The position numbers and the translations under genes are program-made. From Chitinophagales bacterium (GTDB lineage Bacteria; Bacteroidota; Bacteroidia; Chitinophagales; UBA10324): a DNA stretch of 64,000 bases. Below the pieces are notes generated by a model. That model had not been told where the DNA came from. It ran no database searches and saw only the letters and a program-made list of their open reading frames with translations. This document shows, piece by piece, positions 1 to 9,843 of the stretch (the first letter of the stretch is position 1; each line of letters opens with the position of its first letter). Where the stretch lies: positions 124,001 to 188,000 of the forward strand of contig JAIBAY010000006.1 in NCBI GenBank assembly GCA_019694975.1, given 5' to 3'.

Positions 1-2
1 AT

Positions 3-914
3 TACCTGCAGTGGTCAGACAAGGAAGGCGTGATAGAAGGATTTCTGAAAAAGAAAACCACGGAAGCCAACTTTCCTCCTCATCTGCCTAAAGATGCTGT
101 TACATCCTTACCGGCTGCAGCCGGTGTATATTATTTCCTGGATGCACAGGGCAAGGTGTTGTATGTTGGAAAGGCAAAAAACCTGAAGCAGAGAGTGCTT
201 GGCCATTTTTCGGGCACTTCGCCTACGCGATCGAGCACCCGGCTGATGAACCAGATTCACCGTATCCGCCATCAGCTGTGCGGCAATGAGCTGGTGGCTA
301 TGTTGCTGGAGTCTGCCGAGATCAAAAAGTATTTTCCGCCATTTAATACCGCACAAAAAATTGCTGATGGCAATTACGGTTTGTATTGTTATGAAGATGG
401 TAAAGGCTATCACCGCTTTGGCATCAGGAAGCTGAAGCCGCTCGACCGGCCGGCGGTATCGTTTGCAACGCTGGAAACGGCCCGTGCATTCCTCGTGCAG
501 CAGCAGCGTGCATATAAGCTGTGTCCTAAACTTTGCGGATTGCAACAATCACGCGGCGCCTGTTATGATCATGAAGCGGGAACATGCGATGGAGCCTGTT
601 GCGGCAAGGTGAACGCTGCAACTTACAATGAACGGGTGAAGGAAGTATTGACCGCTGCGCAATCAGGCAGCAGAAGTTATGCACTCATCGGCAACGGCCG
701 AACAGCGGATGAATGCAGCGTGATTGTGATGGAAGATGGCAAATATCTTGGCTTTGGTTTCACCGACAGGCGCCATGCGCCGTGTGATATGGATACGGCA
801 AAAAATGTTATTGAACACTATAAGGATAACCGTGAAGTGCAGGGCATCATACAAAGTTATTTACAGCAGCATAAAGATTTTGAGATGATCAGCGCTCACG
901 CAATGGCCTTATGA
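3..914 (+). CDS. GIY-YIG nuclease domain protein (5' part cut by window edge)
   Basis: The reading frame is open to the left edge (codons from position 3 read YLQWSDKEG), so the gene begins outside the window. The visible part carries a GIY-YIG endonuclease core: GVYYF, then VLYVGKAKNLKQRV, then an arginine-rich helix and the glutamate of LLESAEIKKYFPPFN. A cysteine-rich stretch follows (LCPKLCGLQQSRGACYDH and GTCDGACCG), resembling the UvrC/Cho arrangement. In Bacteroidota this C-terminal half is commonly fused to an N-terminal DEDDh exonuclease of the DNA polymerase III epsilon type, so the missing part is probably that exonuclease. The family acts in DNA repair by cutting the strand near lesions. 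It is convergent with the subtilase gene, 21 bases away, and no terminator hairpin is obvious. Confidence 0.8.
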   Translation, partial: YLQWSDKEGVIEGFLKKKTTEANFPPHLPKDAVTSLPAAAGVYYFLDAQGKVLYVGKAKNLKQRVLGHFSGTSPTRSSTRLMNQIHRIRHQLCGNELVAMLLESAEIKKYFPPFNTAQKIADGNYGLYCYEDGKGYHRFGIRKLKPLDRPAVSFATLETARAFLVQQQRAYKLCPKLCGLQQSRGACYDHEAGTCDGACCGKVNAATYNERVKEVLTAAQSGSRSYALIGNGRTADECSVIVMEDGKYLGFGFTDRRHAPCDMDTAKNVIEHYKDNREVQGIIQSYLQQHKDFEMISAHAMAL

Positions 915-935
915 TACATACTGATCCTGATCGGG

Positions 936-2531
936 TTATGGCTGCTTCGCGGTTTCTTTCAGCGCCAGCTGCACCGCATAATAGGCATTCACCACACCAC
1001 CGCTGACACATAACTTTTTGAGCTTTATCATTTTTGTTTTTTCTGCTTTTGCAGGAAGCTCAACCTTTTCGGGCATCTTCACCACCGATTTCATCATGAT
1101 CGCCTTGACCTGCGGCGCAGTCAGCTCCGGGAAGTAGGAACGGAGCAGTGTGGCAACGCCGGCTGCCACCGGTGCTGCCATGCTTGTTCCCTGCAGGTTG
1201 CGGTATTTGTTTCCCGGAGCAGTTGAGTAGATGGCCACGCCGGGTGCAAAAAGATCTACGACCTTTCTTCCATAATTGCTGAAGGAAGCTACATTGTTGT
1301 CATACGAAGAAGCGCCTACTTCAATCCAGCTGGAGGAAGAAGTGCCATCCAGAAACTGGTTGCTCGGATAATGCGGCACCTTATCATTGTTCACGGCGTC
1401 ATTACCTGCGGCATGAATCAACAGTACATCTTTGGAGATTGCATATTTCACGGCATCATCAACTGCCTTCTTATCATAACTGTATGCTTTACCAAAGCTC
1501 ATGTTTATCACTTTGGCGCCGTTGTCGGCTGCATAACGTATGCTGTTGGCCACATCTTTGTCGCGTTCATCACCATCGGGCACTGCACGCAGTATCATCA
1601 GCTTTGCCGCATCTGCAATACCATTTATACCGGTGCCATTCGTACGGTCGGCGCCGATAATGCCGGCCACATGTGTTCCGTGCAGCGTGTTCAGGCAGGC
1701 AACATCAGGATTACCGTAATAACGTTCCATCGCATCTTCGTAGTTATCGCCTACGATGCTGCGCGGGTTAAAATCAGGATTGTAATGATAAAGCGCATCG
1801 GTGGCCAGGTCATTGACTTCATCTTTCAGGTTATTCATTACATCCTCCACGGAACCGCCTTCCTTTAAAATTCCGATCAGCACCTGTTGCACTATCAGCA
1901 AACTGTCGCCCGCAGGCTGATAGGCTTCCACCTGTTCAAGGGTCGGGTTTTCCATGCCCATCACCTGCAGCATGGAGGCGATTGATCGCCGGAGGCCATT
2001 GTAAAATTCATAGTTGTATCTTGGTTCGCGTGCCAGCCGGTTATAATTTTTTTGAATGTCAAGGTATCGGTTGTACTCATCACGTTCCGCGGCAGGAATG
2101 TCTTCCAACGACTTGTTGCCGTATTTGTCACTGAGCATTTTATACAGGCGGGTGATCTCAAAAGTGTCGTATTGAACATTTCCATTTTTGCCGCCAATAA
2201 AATTCCAGCCGTGCAGGTCATCAGCATAGCCGTTCCCGTCATCATCTATGCCATTGCCGGGAACTTCTTTGGCATTGGTCCAGAGGTTTGCTTTCAGATC
2301 TTCATGACTGACATCGGCGCCAAGGTCAATTACAGCCACTATCACCGGTTGTGCCGTTCTGCCTTTCAGCAGTTCATCATAAGCCTTGTTACAACTTACA
2401 CCATAAAAACCACTGGCAGCAGGGTCAAGCAGGTACCAGTCTTTTGGTGGTGACTGCGCATCGCTGTTCACGGTAACAATCAAAAAGAGAAACGAAAGAC
2501 ACATGATCCTGATCAGGAAGCTGCTATTCAT
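936..2531 (-). CDS. Secreted S8 family serine peptidase (subtilase)
   Basis: A 531-residue subtilisin-like protease. The start is placed at the ATG at 2529-2531 because it begins a signal peptide (MNSSFLIRIMCLSFLFLIV, cleavage near DAQ) and lies about 20 nt below a TATCTTTC box; an upstream ATG at 2615 would add 28 residues of no signal-peptide character. The catalytic triad is complete: Asp69 (VAVIDLGAD), His287 (LHGTHVAGI) and Ser450 (QGTSMAAP). A long charged insert of about 200 residues separates Asp and His, as is usual in Bacteroidota subtilases. There is no T9SS C-terminal domain, so it is probably periplasmic or surface-bound by another route. The substrate is unknown. It is divergent from the CoA ligase gene. 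Confidence 0.9.
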   Translation of the reverse strand: MNSSFLIRIMCLSFLFLIVTVNSDAQSPPKDWYLLDPAASGFYGVSCNKAYDELLKGRTAQPVIVAVIDLGADVSHEDLKANLWTNAKEVPGNGIDDDGNGYADDLHGWNFIGGKNGNVQYDTFEITRLYKMLSDKYGNKSLEDIPAAERDEYNRYLDIQKNYNRLAREPRYNYEFYNGLRRSIASMLQVMGMENPTLEQVEAYQPAGDSLLIVQQVLIGILKEGGSVEDVMNNLKDEVNDLATDALYHYNPDFNPRSIVGDNYEDAMERYYGNPDVACLNTLHGTHVAGIIGADRTNGTGINGIADAAKLMILRAVPDGDERDKDVANSIRYAADNGAKVINMSFGKAYSYDKKAVDDAVKYAISKDVLLIHAAGNDAVNNDKVPHYPSNQFLDGTSSSSWIEVGASSYDNNVASFSNYGRKVVDLFAPGVAIYSTAPGNKYRNLQGTSMAAPVAAGVATLLRSYFPELTAPQVKAIMMKSVVKMPEKVELPAKAEKTKMIKLKKLCVSGGVVNAYYAVQLALKETAKQP

Positions 2532-2910
2532 ATCGGTTGGTGATTCAAAAATCGTTGAAAGATAAGTTACGCGCCAGCATCCTGTAACCTTTTTACCGGT
2601 TTTACGGAGATGCACGGTGCAGATAGCATTGTAAATGTTACGGAATCCGTAGTTGATTTTAAGCAGTCGAAATTACTATATAGCTGGTATTATCCTGTTT
2701 TTTCAACATGATTTTCGACCAAGGGAGTGGTGCCATCGACATACGATATGACGACAGTCATGCTGTGAAAGGGATAACATTCACCGGTATATGGTGCAAT
2801 TTATTATCGCTTTCAGAGCGTTCGTTTTATCCGGGAAGTGACGGTGATGCTTCCGCATTGAGGCCCGGATTTTTTCCGTATTCGCTAACTTTAACGACTG
2901 ATGATTTCCT
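2532..2910. other. Divergent intergenic region (379 bases)
   Basis: The gap lies between the divergent subtilase and CoA ligase genes. Apart from the -7 box for the subtilase and a weak TAACTTTA at 2886-2893 that could serve the ligase gene, nothing recognisable is present. An open frame starting at 2708 on the plus strand overlaps the ligase gene and has no coding character. Confidence 0.4.
2557..2564 (-). promoter_or_regulatory. Candidate -7 box for the subtilase gene
   Basis: TATCTTTC on the minus strand differs by one base from the Bacteroidota -7 consensus TAnnTTTG. It predicts a transcript start about 20 nt before the ATG at 2531. No good -33 TTTG is seen at the usual spacing. Confidence 0.35.
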
Positions 2911-4254
2911 ATGCTCTTCGATCCCTATCATGAAACAATGCCGTTGCCACAGTTGCGTGCTTTGCAAAATCAGCGGCTGCGTACGTTACTGCATTATGTA
3001 AAAGAAAATATTTCTTTTTACCGTCAGCAGTGGGACGAGGCGGGCATTGACATCACTGCGATCAGGTCAACCGATGACCTTCACAAGCTGCCATTTACCA
3101 GAAAGGCTGCCCTGCGTGATTATTATCCTTTCGGGATGTTTGCCGTGGCGCCGGAAAAAGTACTCCGCATACATGCTTCCACGGGCACAACAGGCAAGCC
3201 GACGATCGTTGGATATACAAAAAGGGATCTGGAAATATTCGCTGAAGTGAATGCCCGCTCACTGATGGCAGCAGGCGCACAAGCCGGTATGAAACTTCAG
3301 AATGCTTACGGGTATGGTTTGTTTACGGGTGGCCTCGGCCTGCACTATGGAGCAGAGCGGCTTGGCATGACAGTGATTCCGGTTTCAGGTGGCATGACCG
3401 ACCGGCAGATCATGTTGCTGCTTGATCTGAAAGCAGAGGTGATGAGTTGCACGCCGTCGTATGCGCTCCTGCTGGCTGAAGAGATTCGAAAACGTAACAT
3501 TGATCCGGCGACGATGAACCTGCAGTTTATGCTATTAGGCGCCGAACCATGGACGGAAACCATTCGCGATGAAGTACAGCATTCCATGAAAGTTGCAGCC
3601 ACCAATATTTACGGACTCAGTGAAGTGATCGGCCCGGGAGTGGCGCAGGAAGATGTTGAAGAACGCGGGAGCGGAAGTTATGTGTGGGAAGATCATTTTT
3701 TTCCGGAAATAGTGCATCCTGAAACCGGTGAACCGATGGATGAAGGAGCCTATGGCGTGCTCGTATTCACCACGCTTACCAAAGAAGCGATGCCACTCAT
3801 CCGTTACTGGACCAATGACATAACCTGCCTGTATTATCACAGGGGAGGGAAGCGGACACATGTGAAAATGGGACCGGTCCGCGGCCGCGCCGATGATATG
3901 TTGATTATACGCGGGGTGAATTTGTTTCACACACAGATTGAAGCCATTATCCGGGACATTCCGGAATTCGCGCCGCACTATCAATTGCTCGTTACCCGGG
4001 CAGGAGCATTGGATATGGTAGAAGTACTGGTAGAATTGCAGGAGCCATTATATCATGCGTGGAACTTTCAGCCGGGCAGTGCATCAGCCGGGCAGGAAAG
4101 GATCAATTCACTGGAAAATTTTCTTTCCAAAAAAATCAAGGACAACACCGGGCTGACCATGAAGGTGCGTATTCAGCCCTATCATACCGTGCCAAGAAGC
4201 GAAGGGGGCAAATTGAATCATATCAATGACCTTCGAAAAATGCATCATCCATAG
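2911..4254 (+). CDS. paaK: Phenylacetate--CoA ligase (PaaK-like)
   Basis: A 447-residue adenylate-forming enzyme of the usual PaaK length. The phosphate-binding loop is visible as HASTGTTGKPTIVGYT (about residues 87-102), followed by YGYGLFTGGLGLHYG and the adenine-contact motif NIYGLSEVIGPGVAQE. The C-terminal AMP-binding part includes GRADDMLIIRGVNLFHTQIE and the late lysine region RSEGGKLNH. PaaK activates phenylacetate to phenylacetyl-CoA with ATP, the first step of aerobic phenylacetate breakdown. No other paa genes are nearby, so it may activate another aryl or long-chain acid. It is convergent with the DUF5916 gene, 20 bases away. Confidence 0.88.
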   Translation: MLFDPYHETMPLPQLRALQNQRLRTLLHYVKENISFYRQQWDEAGIDITAIRSTDDLHKLPFTRKAALRDYYPFGMFAVAPEKVLRIHASTGTTGKPTIVGYTKRDLEIFAEVNARSLMAAGAQAGMKLQNAYGYGLFTGGLGLHYGAERLGMTVIPVSGGMTDRQIMLLLDLKAEVMSCTPSYALLLAEEIRKRNIDPATMNLQFMLLGAEPWTETIRDEVQHSMKVAATNIYGLSEVIGPGVAQEDVEERGSGSYVWEDHFFPEIVHPETGEPMDEGAYGVLVFTTLTKEAMPLIRYWTNDITCLYYHRGGKRTHVKMGPVRGRADDMLIIRGVNLFHTQIEAIIRDIPEFAPHYQLLVTRAGALDMVEVLVELQEPLYHAWNFQPGSASAGQERINSLENFLSKKIKDNTGLTMKVRIQPYHTVPRSEGGKLNHINDLRKMHHP

Positions 4255-4274
4255 TTGGTCAAATCGCACTGCAT

Positions 4275-6833
4275 TTACATCCTGCTGCGCATGGAGTTGT
4301 TGGCACGCATGGAATGATCAGGCCAGCCGGAATCATGCTGCAGGTCCTGCAGGAAAGCACTGGTTGAACCTTTCCGGAACCAGCTCTTCACCATCAGATA
4401 ATCAATATAATAAATCAGCTTCACGGACAAGTTGTTGGTGGCCGGCGCATCAAAGGTTGCCTGGAAATTCTCTGCATAATTCTCTACCAGCGCGCTCTTA
4501 CCCTGTGCAAACTGATTTATGGCATTCTTCCAGACGATATCTATTTCACTGCCCGGCGCAAATCGCCAGCGGTAAACCATATCAATGGTGAAAGCATTGT
4601 AGTTGATATTATAATCGGCCGGCTGAAACTGCTGCGACCATGCCGTATTGACCAGCATGCCTTCCGCATCCAGTTCTTTTACGGTGCTGTAGTCGGCAAA
4701 GGACCAGTAGTGCCGCACATTCATGCTGATGCCCATCTCATTGTTGAAGACGTAACTTCCGTTCATCGACACTTCATTCGTGATGTTGTTCCTGATGCCG
4801 AATAATATTTTATCCTCTTCCTCATCCACATATCCTACATCATTGATCCATCGGTTATAGGCATAATTCACCGAGAAGGAGAGGTGATCGTTCAACCTTG
4901 CCCTTGGCGAGAGATAGAAGTTGAACCGGTAGCGTCCGTCTTCGATAAATTTCCTGTAATTGGTATTAAAGCTAAAGGCGAATTTTTTGGTGTAGTCTGT
5001 TTCAAACCATCCTCCAATGTTATGATTGACAGGGTACGTATAGAATCTTCCCGGTGTTCTTGGTTCCCACCAGTCGTATGTGATCACCGGCTCTGTATAG
5101 AAAAAGATTCCGCCGGCAAGGTAGTTCCGCAGCTTCGTCCACCATTCTCCGCCTACGGAAAAGTTGTGAAACTCATTGGGATCATAGATGCGGACATAAG
5201 AAGTGTTCAGGTTAAAGGACATGCTCAGGAAAGGTCCGAAAGGGTCGTAGATGTTATAGGCAGTTTCCACTCCTTCTCCCCACGTATTATTGTTGCTTAA
5301 ATAGCCAAGATCATTCGGATCATAGGTATCACTTTGAATGTACTGCCAGATGGTTCCTGTGAATTTTCCGCTGATCTTCCGGAGATTCAGGCCGGTATTG
5401 AAACCTGTTTCGGGATTTTTCAACCCGTCAAAATATTTCTGGCTGACTGCGCCGTTGGCATAGATGCCATACGATTGCTTTTTATTGTTCAACTGAAATT
5501 CGCCTCCCGTTACATTGGCATCGTAGTATGATCCTTCCCGCATCACATTGGTATTGATGAGCGTGACGTATGAATTATTTTTTAAGCCCTGGTCAAAGAC
5601 CAGCACGTTATAATTGGTCAGCGGATTGGTGAGCAGTTTCCTTTCTGCTCCACTTTCTGTATTGCTGATCACTGCATGCGTAGCAGTTGAAATGGCATTG
5701 AAATAGCCAATGCCCAGGTTCTTACCGGTGCGCCCTGAAATTTTAGTAGCATTGATCAACTGCGATTCCGCCGGATTTTCTTTTACCACCTCATGATCGC
5801 CGGTGGAATCGTAGGCATCATAGTATCCTATCGGCGTGCCGCCAACACGGCGTGAATAAAACAATCCGCCCTTGTTGAAGAGTTCGGTTCCTTCCGTAAA
5901 GAACTGCCGTTTCTCATCAAAGCGAACTTCAAACGGGGAAAGGTTGAGCACCTGCGCATCGGATTGTACCTGGCCGAAATAGGGAACCAGTGTCATATCC
6001 AGGGTGAATGCATCATTGATGCCGTACTTCAGGTCAAGACCACCATTGAAGCCATAGCTGTTTTCGGATGGGTTGCTCCTGTCGTTGTAATTTTCAAAGT
6101 ATGCCGCCACATAAGGATACAAAGCCAGCCTGACCGGCGGCTTGATGTTTTTTATGCCGTTCAGCAAGCCCGCCTGGTTCAGGAAACCATTCACCTCCGG
6201 ATCAATCTCGCTCCAGAATGATTTTTCCCTGTTGTGGTTGATGAACCGTCCGAAGTTGATGCGCCAGGATTGTTCGGCATCACCCGGAAAACGCAACGCG
6301 GAATAGGGAATGCGGAATTCCGCTGTCCATTGCTGATTGGTAACTTTTACTTTGCAGTTCCATACGGCATCCCAGCTGAAATCTTCCCCGAACACAGAAT
6401 ATTTGGCGTCATTCTCCACGCCTGATGCGGTAATGATCATGCCCACGCCGTTCAGGCCATCACGGTAGCAATCTAAAAATACACCAAACCAGTCGGCCAC
6501 GTTAATGTTGTCGCGTGCAGAAAGTTCTGTATTGATGGCTGCACCTGAGCTGTCATACATTACAGCCCCGATATAAATCGCCACATCATCGTAGAGAATT
6601 TTTACTTCCGTTTTTTGTTGCGCCGGTTTTCCGGGTACGGGTTCAAGTTGAATAAATTCATCAGCCACCGGCGCATTCGCCCAGGGTGCATCATTCAATT
6701 CGCCGTCAATCTGAACAGGCTGATCGATCCGCAAAGCCTGCACCGATTTGGAAATTTTTGCAGGAGTGTCCTGTGCCGAAACGGTGGCAAAGCAAAAAAA
6801 GAACAGGAGTATCAGCAGGAAGCGTACAGCCAT
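4275..6833 (-). CDS. DUF5916 outer-membrane protein with N-terminal CBM9-like domain
   Basis: An 852-residue protein. A signal peptide (MAVRFLLILLFFFCFATVSAQ) precedes a family 9 carbohydrate-binding-like domain (about residues 35-230; IDGELNDAPWANAP and the VADWFGVFLDCYRDGLNG segment). The rest is a long DUF5916 region rich in alternating aromatic strands, consistent with an outer-membrane barrel. Motifs typical of the family include FEVRFDEKRQFFTEG and FYSRRVGG. The family is abundant in Bacteroidota and its substrate is not established; binding or import of an extracellular polymer is a reasonable guess. It seems to be a single-gene transcript. Confidence 0.85.
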   Translation of the reverse strand: MAVRFLLILLFFFCFATVSAQDTPAKISKSVQALRIDQPVQIDGELNDAPWANAPVADEFIQLEPVPGKPAQQKTEVKILYDDVAIYIGAVMYDSSGAAINTELSARDNINVADWFGVFLDCYRDGLNGVGMIITASGVENDAKYSVFGEDFSWDAVWNCKVKVTNQQWTAEFRIPYSALRFPGDAEQSWRINFGRFINHNREKSFWSEIDPEVNGFLNQAGLLNGIKNIKPPVRLALYPYVAAYFENYNDRSNPSENSYGFNGGLDLKYGINDAFTLDMTLVPYFGQVQSDAQVLNLSPFEVRFDEKRQFFTEGTELFNKGGLFYSRRVGGTPIGYYDAYDSTGDHEVVKENPAESQLINATKISGRTGKNLGIGYFNAISTATHAVISNTESGAERKLLTNPLTNYNVLVFDQGLKNNSYVTLINTNVMREGSYYDANVTGGEFQLNNKKQSYGIYANGAVSQKYFDGLKNPETGFNTGLNLRKISGKFTGTIWQYIQSDTYDPNDLGYLSNNNTWGEGVETAYNIYDPFGPFLSMSFNLNTSYVRIYDPNEFHNFSVGGEWWTKLRNYLAGGIFFYTEPVITYDWWEPRTPGRFYTYPVNHNIGGWFETDYTKKFAFSFNTNYRKFIEDGRYRFNFYLSPRARLNDHLSFSVNYAYNRWINDVGYVDEEEDKILFGIRNNITNEVSMNGSYVFNNEMGISMNVRHYWSFADYSTVKELDAEGMLVNTAWSQQFQPADYNINYNAFTIDMVYRWRFAPGSEIDIVWKNAINQFAQGKSALVENYAENFQATFDAPATNNLSVKLIYYIDYLMVKSWFRKGSTSAFLQDLQHDSGWPDHSMRANNSMRSRM

Positions 6834-7090
6834 CAGTTAAAAGGAATGGTTAAAATACAACAAATCAAAGCCACGGATTTCCACTCTTCTACATACTGAT
6901 GATGGTTGTTGATCAAAGCTTATTTTCTTTCGACCAAAAATCAGGGATGGATAGAAAGGTTGCCGGTCTTGTTCGTTTCAGGAAGGGTGGCCGGCCCGTA
7001 TAACGCGACATCAGGGGTAAAAGTATAGTGATGGATTAAACCAAAAGACAGCAGTGTTTTCATTGCATGACAGTCAAACAACTTATTCTC

Positions 7091-8212
7091 TTAGTAGCTT
7101 TTAGACCATTCAAAGCCGCGTGATGGAAAGTAGCTGTTGTCGCCTCGCTGATACAGTGCAATCAGTTCTTCAATGTTATCGCTGTCTATTAATCCGAGAA
7201 AAGAGCCATTGCTGGTGACCAGCAATACGTCGTGCCCTCCCGCTGCAAAGTTCTCCTGAACATCGGCAAGCAACTCATCTTCATCAACTTTAATTACGTG
7301 CGGATTCATATACTTTGCAACAGGCGCATTGGGGCCTTCTGCCGAAAGCGCTTTGATGATTTCCATTTGCCTGAGTACACCTTCCACTTCACCGTACTTC
7401 ATCACCACAAATGACTTGTTCTGCGTACGCAGCAGCAAATCGGCGGCTTTCTGAACAGGGTCGGAAGGCGATAAAGTATGATAATCGGTGATGATAATGT
7501 CCTTCACCCTGAACCTGCTGAGGATTGAATTGTTTTTTACAAAACTAAGTTCGCTGCGTGCCGCCAGTAAAACAAAAATGCCGATGATGACCAGCATAAA
7601 ACTCATTAAATAGATTCCTGCAACGATGAAAAGAAATGCAAACAGATTTCCGACCCACGTTGCAATCTTAGTGGCTTTTTCCTGGCCGCTAAACCAGGCA
7701 ATAGCAGCCCGTAATATTCTTCCGCCATCCATTGGGAATGCCGGGAGAAGGTTAAACAGAAACATGATCACGTTTGCAACAAATAAATTGTAGAATATAT
7801 TGGTACCGTTTACTGATGTTACCTGGTCAACGCGCGCAGGATTGTTGAAATCGAAATGTACGGTCGGAAGCAGCATCAATGCAATAACCAGGTTTACAGC
7901 AGGCCCCATGATGGTAATCCAAAATTCCTGTTTGGGCGATTTTGGCATCGTTTGAAGATGAGCAAGGCCACCGATGGGCAGCAGCAGGATGCTTTTTGTT
8001 TGAATGCCGAATTGACGCGCAGTGAGGGAATGCCCCAGTTCATGTAACAGCACACAAACAAACACCAGCGCTGTGAAGAGCAGCGACCACGCTGTGCGGA
8101 AGACATCAAATCCATCCTGCAGGTTGCTGTAAACAATCCATATGGCCAGCAGCCAGAAAGTCCAGTGAATCTGAACAGGAATACCTGCAATCGCAAACGG
8201 TGATTTTTTCAT
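7091..8212 (-). CDS. Site-2 protease family protein (M50) with CBS pair
   Basis: A 373-residue integral membrane metalloprotease. Zinc ligands are HELGH at residues 57-61, and the third ligand lies in NLLPAFPMDGGRILRA. About six membrane segments cover residues 15-215. Two CBS motifs follow (residues about 230-360; VKDIIITDYHTLSPSDPVQKAADLL and VAKYMNPHVIKVDEDELL), which usually bind adenosine nucleotides and tune activity. Such S2P-CBS proteins cleave membrane-embedded substrates. It is the last gene of a tight operon, six bases after terC, pointing to an envelope or stress role shared with DedA and TerC. Confidence 0.9.
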   Translation of the reverse strand: MKKSPFAIAGIPVQIHWTFWLLAIWIVYSNLQDGFDVFRTAWSLLFTALVFVCVLLHELGHSLTARQFGIQTKSILLLPIGGLAHLQTMPKSPKQEFWITIMGPAVNLVIALMLLPTVHFDFNNPARVDQVTSVNGTNIFYNLFVANVIMFLFNLLPAFPMDGGRILRAAIAWFSGQEKATKIATWVGNLFAFLFIVAGIYLMSFMLVIIGIFVLLAARSELSFVKNNSILSRFRVKDIIITDYHTLSPSDPVQKAADLLLRTQNKSFVVMKYGEVEGVLRQMEIIKALSAEGPNAPVAKYMNPHVIKVDEDELLADVQENFAAGGHDVLLVTSNGSFLGLIDSDNIEELIALYQRGDNSYFPSRGFEWSKSY

Positions 8213-8218
8213 GGTAAA

Positions 8219-9172
8219 TTATGGTGAGGAATGATGGATGGAGGATGCTGCCGTTGGGGCATTGTTTTTTGTACGGATAAGTGAAGCAATGATGGAAACA
8301 GCCAGGATACCTATAATGATCAGTAAGGAAAGTAACACCGGAACCTTGTAGAAATCGGCTGCAAGCATTTTCAATCCCACAAAAACAAGAATGGCAGCAA
8401 GGCCATAATGCAGGTACGTGAAACGATGAATGAGTCCGGCCAGCGCAAAGTATAAGGAACGCAAACCCAGGATGGCAAATACATTGGAAGTGTAAACGAT
8501 AAACGGATCGTTGGTAATAGCGAGAATGGCCGGAATAGAGTCTACGGCAAATATCAGATCGGTGAATTCAACCAAGAGCAAGGCAATCAGCAGCGGGGTA
8601 GCTGTCCATCTTCCGGATACACGGATCCAGAATTTGCTCCCATGATATTCATTTGATACAGGGAAAAATTTTCTCAGGAGACGGATCAGCAGATTATTTT
8701 CGATATCAATTTTAGTCCCTTTGTTGAGGGCAATCTTCCATCCGGTATAAATCAGGAATGCACCGAACAGGTAAATGATCCAGTGAAACTTTTCAATCAG
8801 GGTAATACCTGCCGCGATAAAAATGGCACGCATGATCAATGCACCGATAATACCCCAGAACAATACCCGGTGCTGATACAAAGCAGGCACGGCGAGGTAG
8901 GTGAAAATGAGTACAAACACAAAAATATTATCAATACTCAACGACTTTTCAATCACATAACCAGTGAGAAACTGCAAGGCCGGCTCTGTACCCTTCCAGA
9001 AATATATTCCCGCATTGAAGATAAACGCCAGCATAATCCACACACCACTCCAGATCAGGGCTTCTTTCATTGTTACCACATGTGCCTTGCGGTGAAAAAC
9101 ACCAAGATCAAGCGCCAGCAACAGCAGCACAAAGACATTAAAAATTATAAATGACCAGGTTTCAGTACTCAT
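8219..9172 (-). CDS. TerC family integral membrane protein
   Basis: A 317-residue polytopic protein with about nine hydrophobic segments. The TerC hallmarks are ALDLGVFHRKAHVVTMKEAL near the N-terminus, EKSLSIDNIFVFVLIF, and LVEFTDLIFAVDSIPAILAIT, which hold the conserved acidic residues thought to bind metal. Related Alx/TerC proteins export manganese or help metallate secreted enzymes, and some are linked to tellurite resistance. The gene follows dedA by one base and precedes the M50 protease by six, so the three are surely cotranscribed. Confidence 0.92.
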   Translation of the reverse strand: MSTETWSFIIFNVFVLLLLALDLGVFHRKAHVVTMKEALIWSGVWIMLAFIFNAGIYFWKGTEPALQFLTGYVIEKSLSIDNIFVFVLIFTYLAVPALYQHRVLFWGIIGALIMRAIFIAAGITLIEKFHWIIYLFGAFLIYTGWKIALNKGTKIDIENNLLIRLLRKFFPVSNEYHGSKFWIRVSGRWTATPLLIALLLVEFTDLIFAVDSIPAILAITNDPFIVYTSNVFAILGLRSLYFALAGLIHRFTYLHYGLAAILVFVGLKMLAADFYKVPVLLSLLIIIGILAVSIIASLIRTKNNAPTAASSIHHSSP

Positions 9173-9173
9173 G

Positions 9174-9827
9174 TTATCGGACCGTGTTGTTTGCAGGAGT
9201 TAATTTCATTCGCTTTGACTTGTATACTTCACGAACCAAAGCTGAAGTCGTGAGCAGGATTAAAGCAATAATGATGTATTCGATATAATCGATTATGCCG
9301 GGATACCTGGAGCCGAGAAAATAACCTAATGGAATCAACGACCAGACCCAAAGAATGGCCCCGGAAATATTATAAAGTGTGAATTTTTTCAGATCAACCT
9401 GTGCGGCCCCTGCGAGAATCGGCGCAAAGGTTCTGATAACCGGCAAGAACCTGCCGGCTATCAACGATTGCGGACCGTACTTTTTCAGGAAGATTTTTGT
9501 CTTCTCGAGGTGCGACCGCTTAAAAAGTAAAGAGTCATCGCGCTGGAATAGTTTGTCACCCGCCAGTTTTCCGGAAGCATAACCTGCATAATCGCCGGCA
9601 ATGGCTGCAACCGTAACCGAAGTGAGCAGGGTAAAAATCCCCACCTCCAGATCCTGTGTGCCGCAAAGCAATCCTGCGGTAAAAAGCAGATAATCGCCGG
9701 GCAGAAAGAACCCGAAGAACAGGCCTGTTTCGATAAACACAATCAATACTATCAGGCTGAGTCCGCCATAGTGAATGAGCTTTTTAGAATTCAGTATCAA
9801 TTCAAAAAAATCATGAAGGCTTTCCAT
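9174..9827 (-). CDS. DedA family protein (VTT/SNARE-associated domain)
   Basis: A 217-residue membrane protein. The DedA/VTT domain spans almost the whole length, with the typical ETGLFFGFFLPGDYLLFTAG, GDYAGYASGKLAGDKLF and FLKKYGPQSLIAGRFLPVIRTFAPILAGAAQ. DedA proteins act in the inner membrane in undecaprenyl-phosphate or phospholipid flipping and in membrane-potential homeostasis. The ATG at 9825-9827 is preferred; an ATG at 9854 would add nine residues and overlap the upstream gene. It is in the operon zf-TFIIB, dedA, terC, M50 protease. Confidence 0.92.
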   Translation of the reverse strand: MESLHDFFELILNSKKLIHYGGLSLIVLIVFIETGLFFGFFLPGDYLLFTAGLLCGTQDLEVGIFTLLTSVTVAAIAGDYAGYASGKLAGDKLFQRDDSLLFKRSHLEKTKIFLKKYGPQSLIAGRFLPVIRTFAPILAGAAQVDLKKFTLYNISGAILWVWSLIPLGYFLGSRYPGIIDYIEYIIIALILLTTSALVREVYKSKRMKLTPANNTVR

Positions 9828-9843
9828 TCGATGCTGTCTTTTT

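Noticed and set aside
3..914. Calling this gene uvrC
   Set aside because: The order of domains fits a GIY-YIG protein of the exonuclease-fused Bacteroidota type; UvrC would carry a UVR motif and RNase H-like C-terminal half, which are not seen.
2708..3001. 97-codon frame on the plus strand
   Set aside because: Overlaps the start of the CoA ligase gene in another frame, low complexity and no domain.
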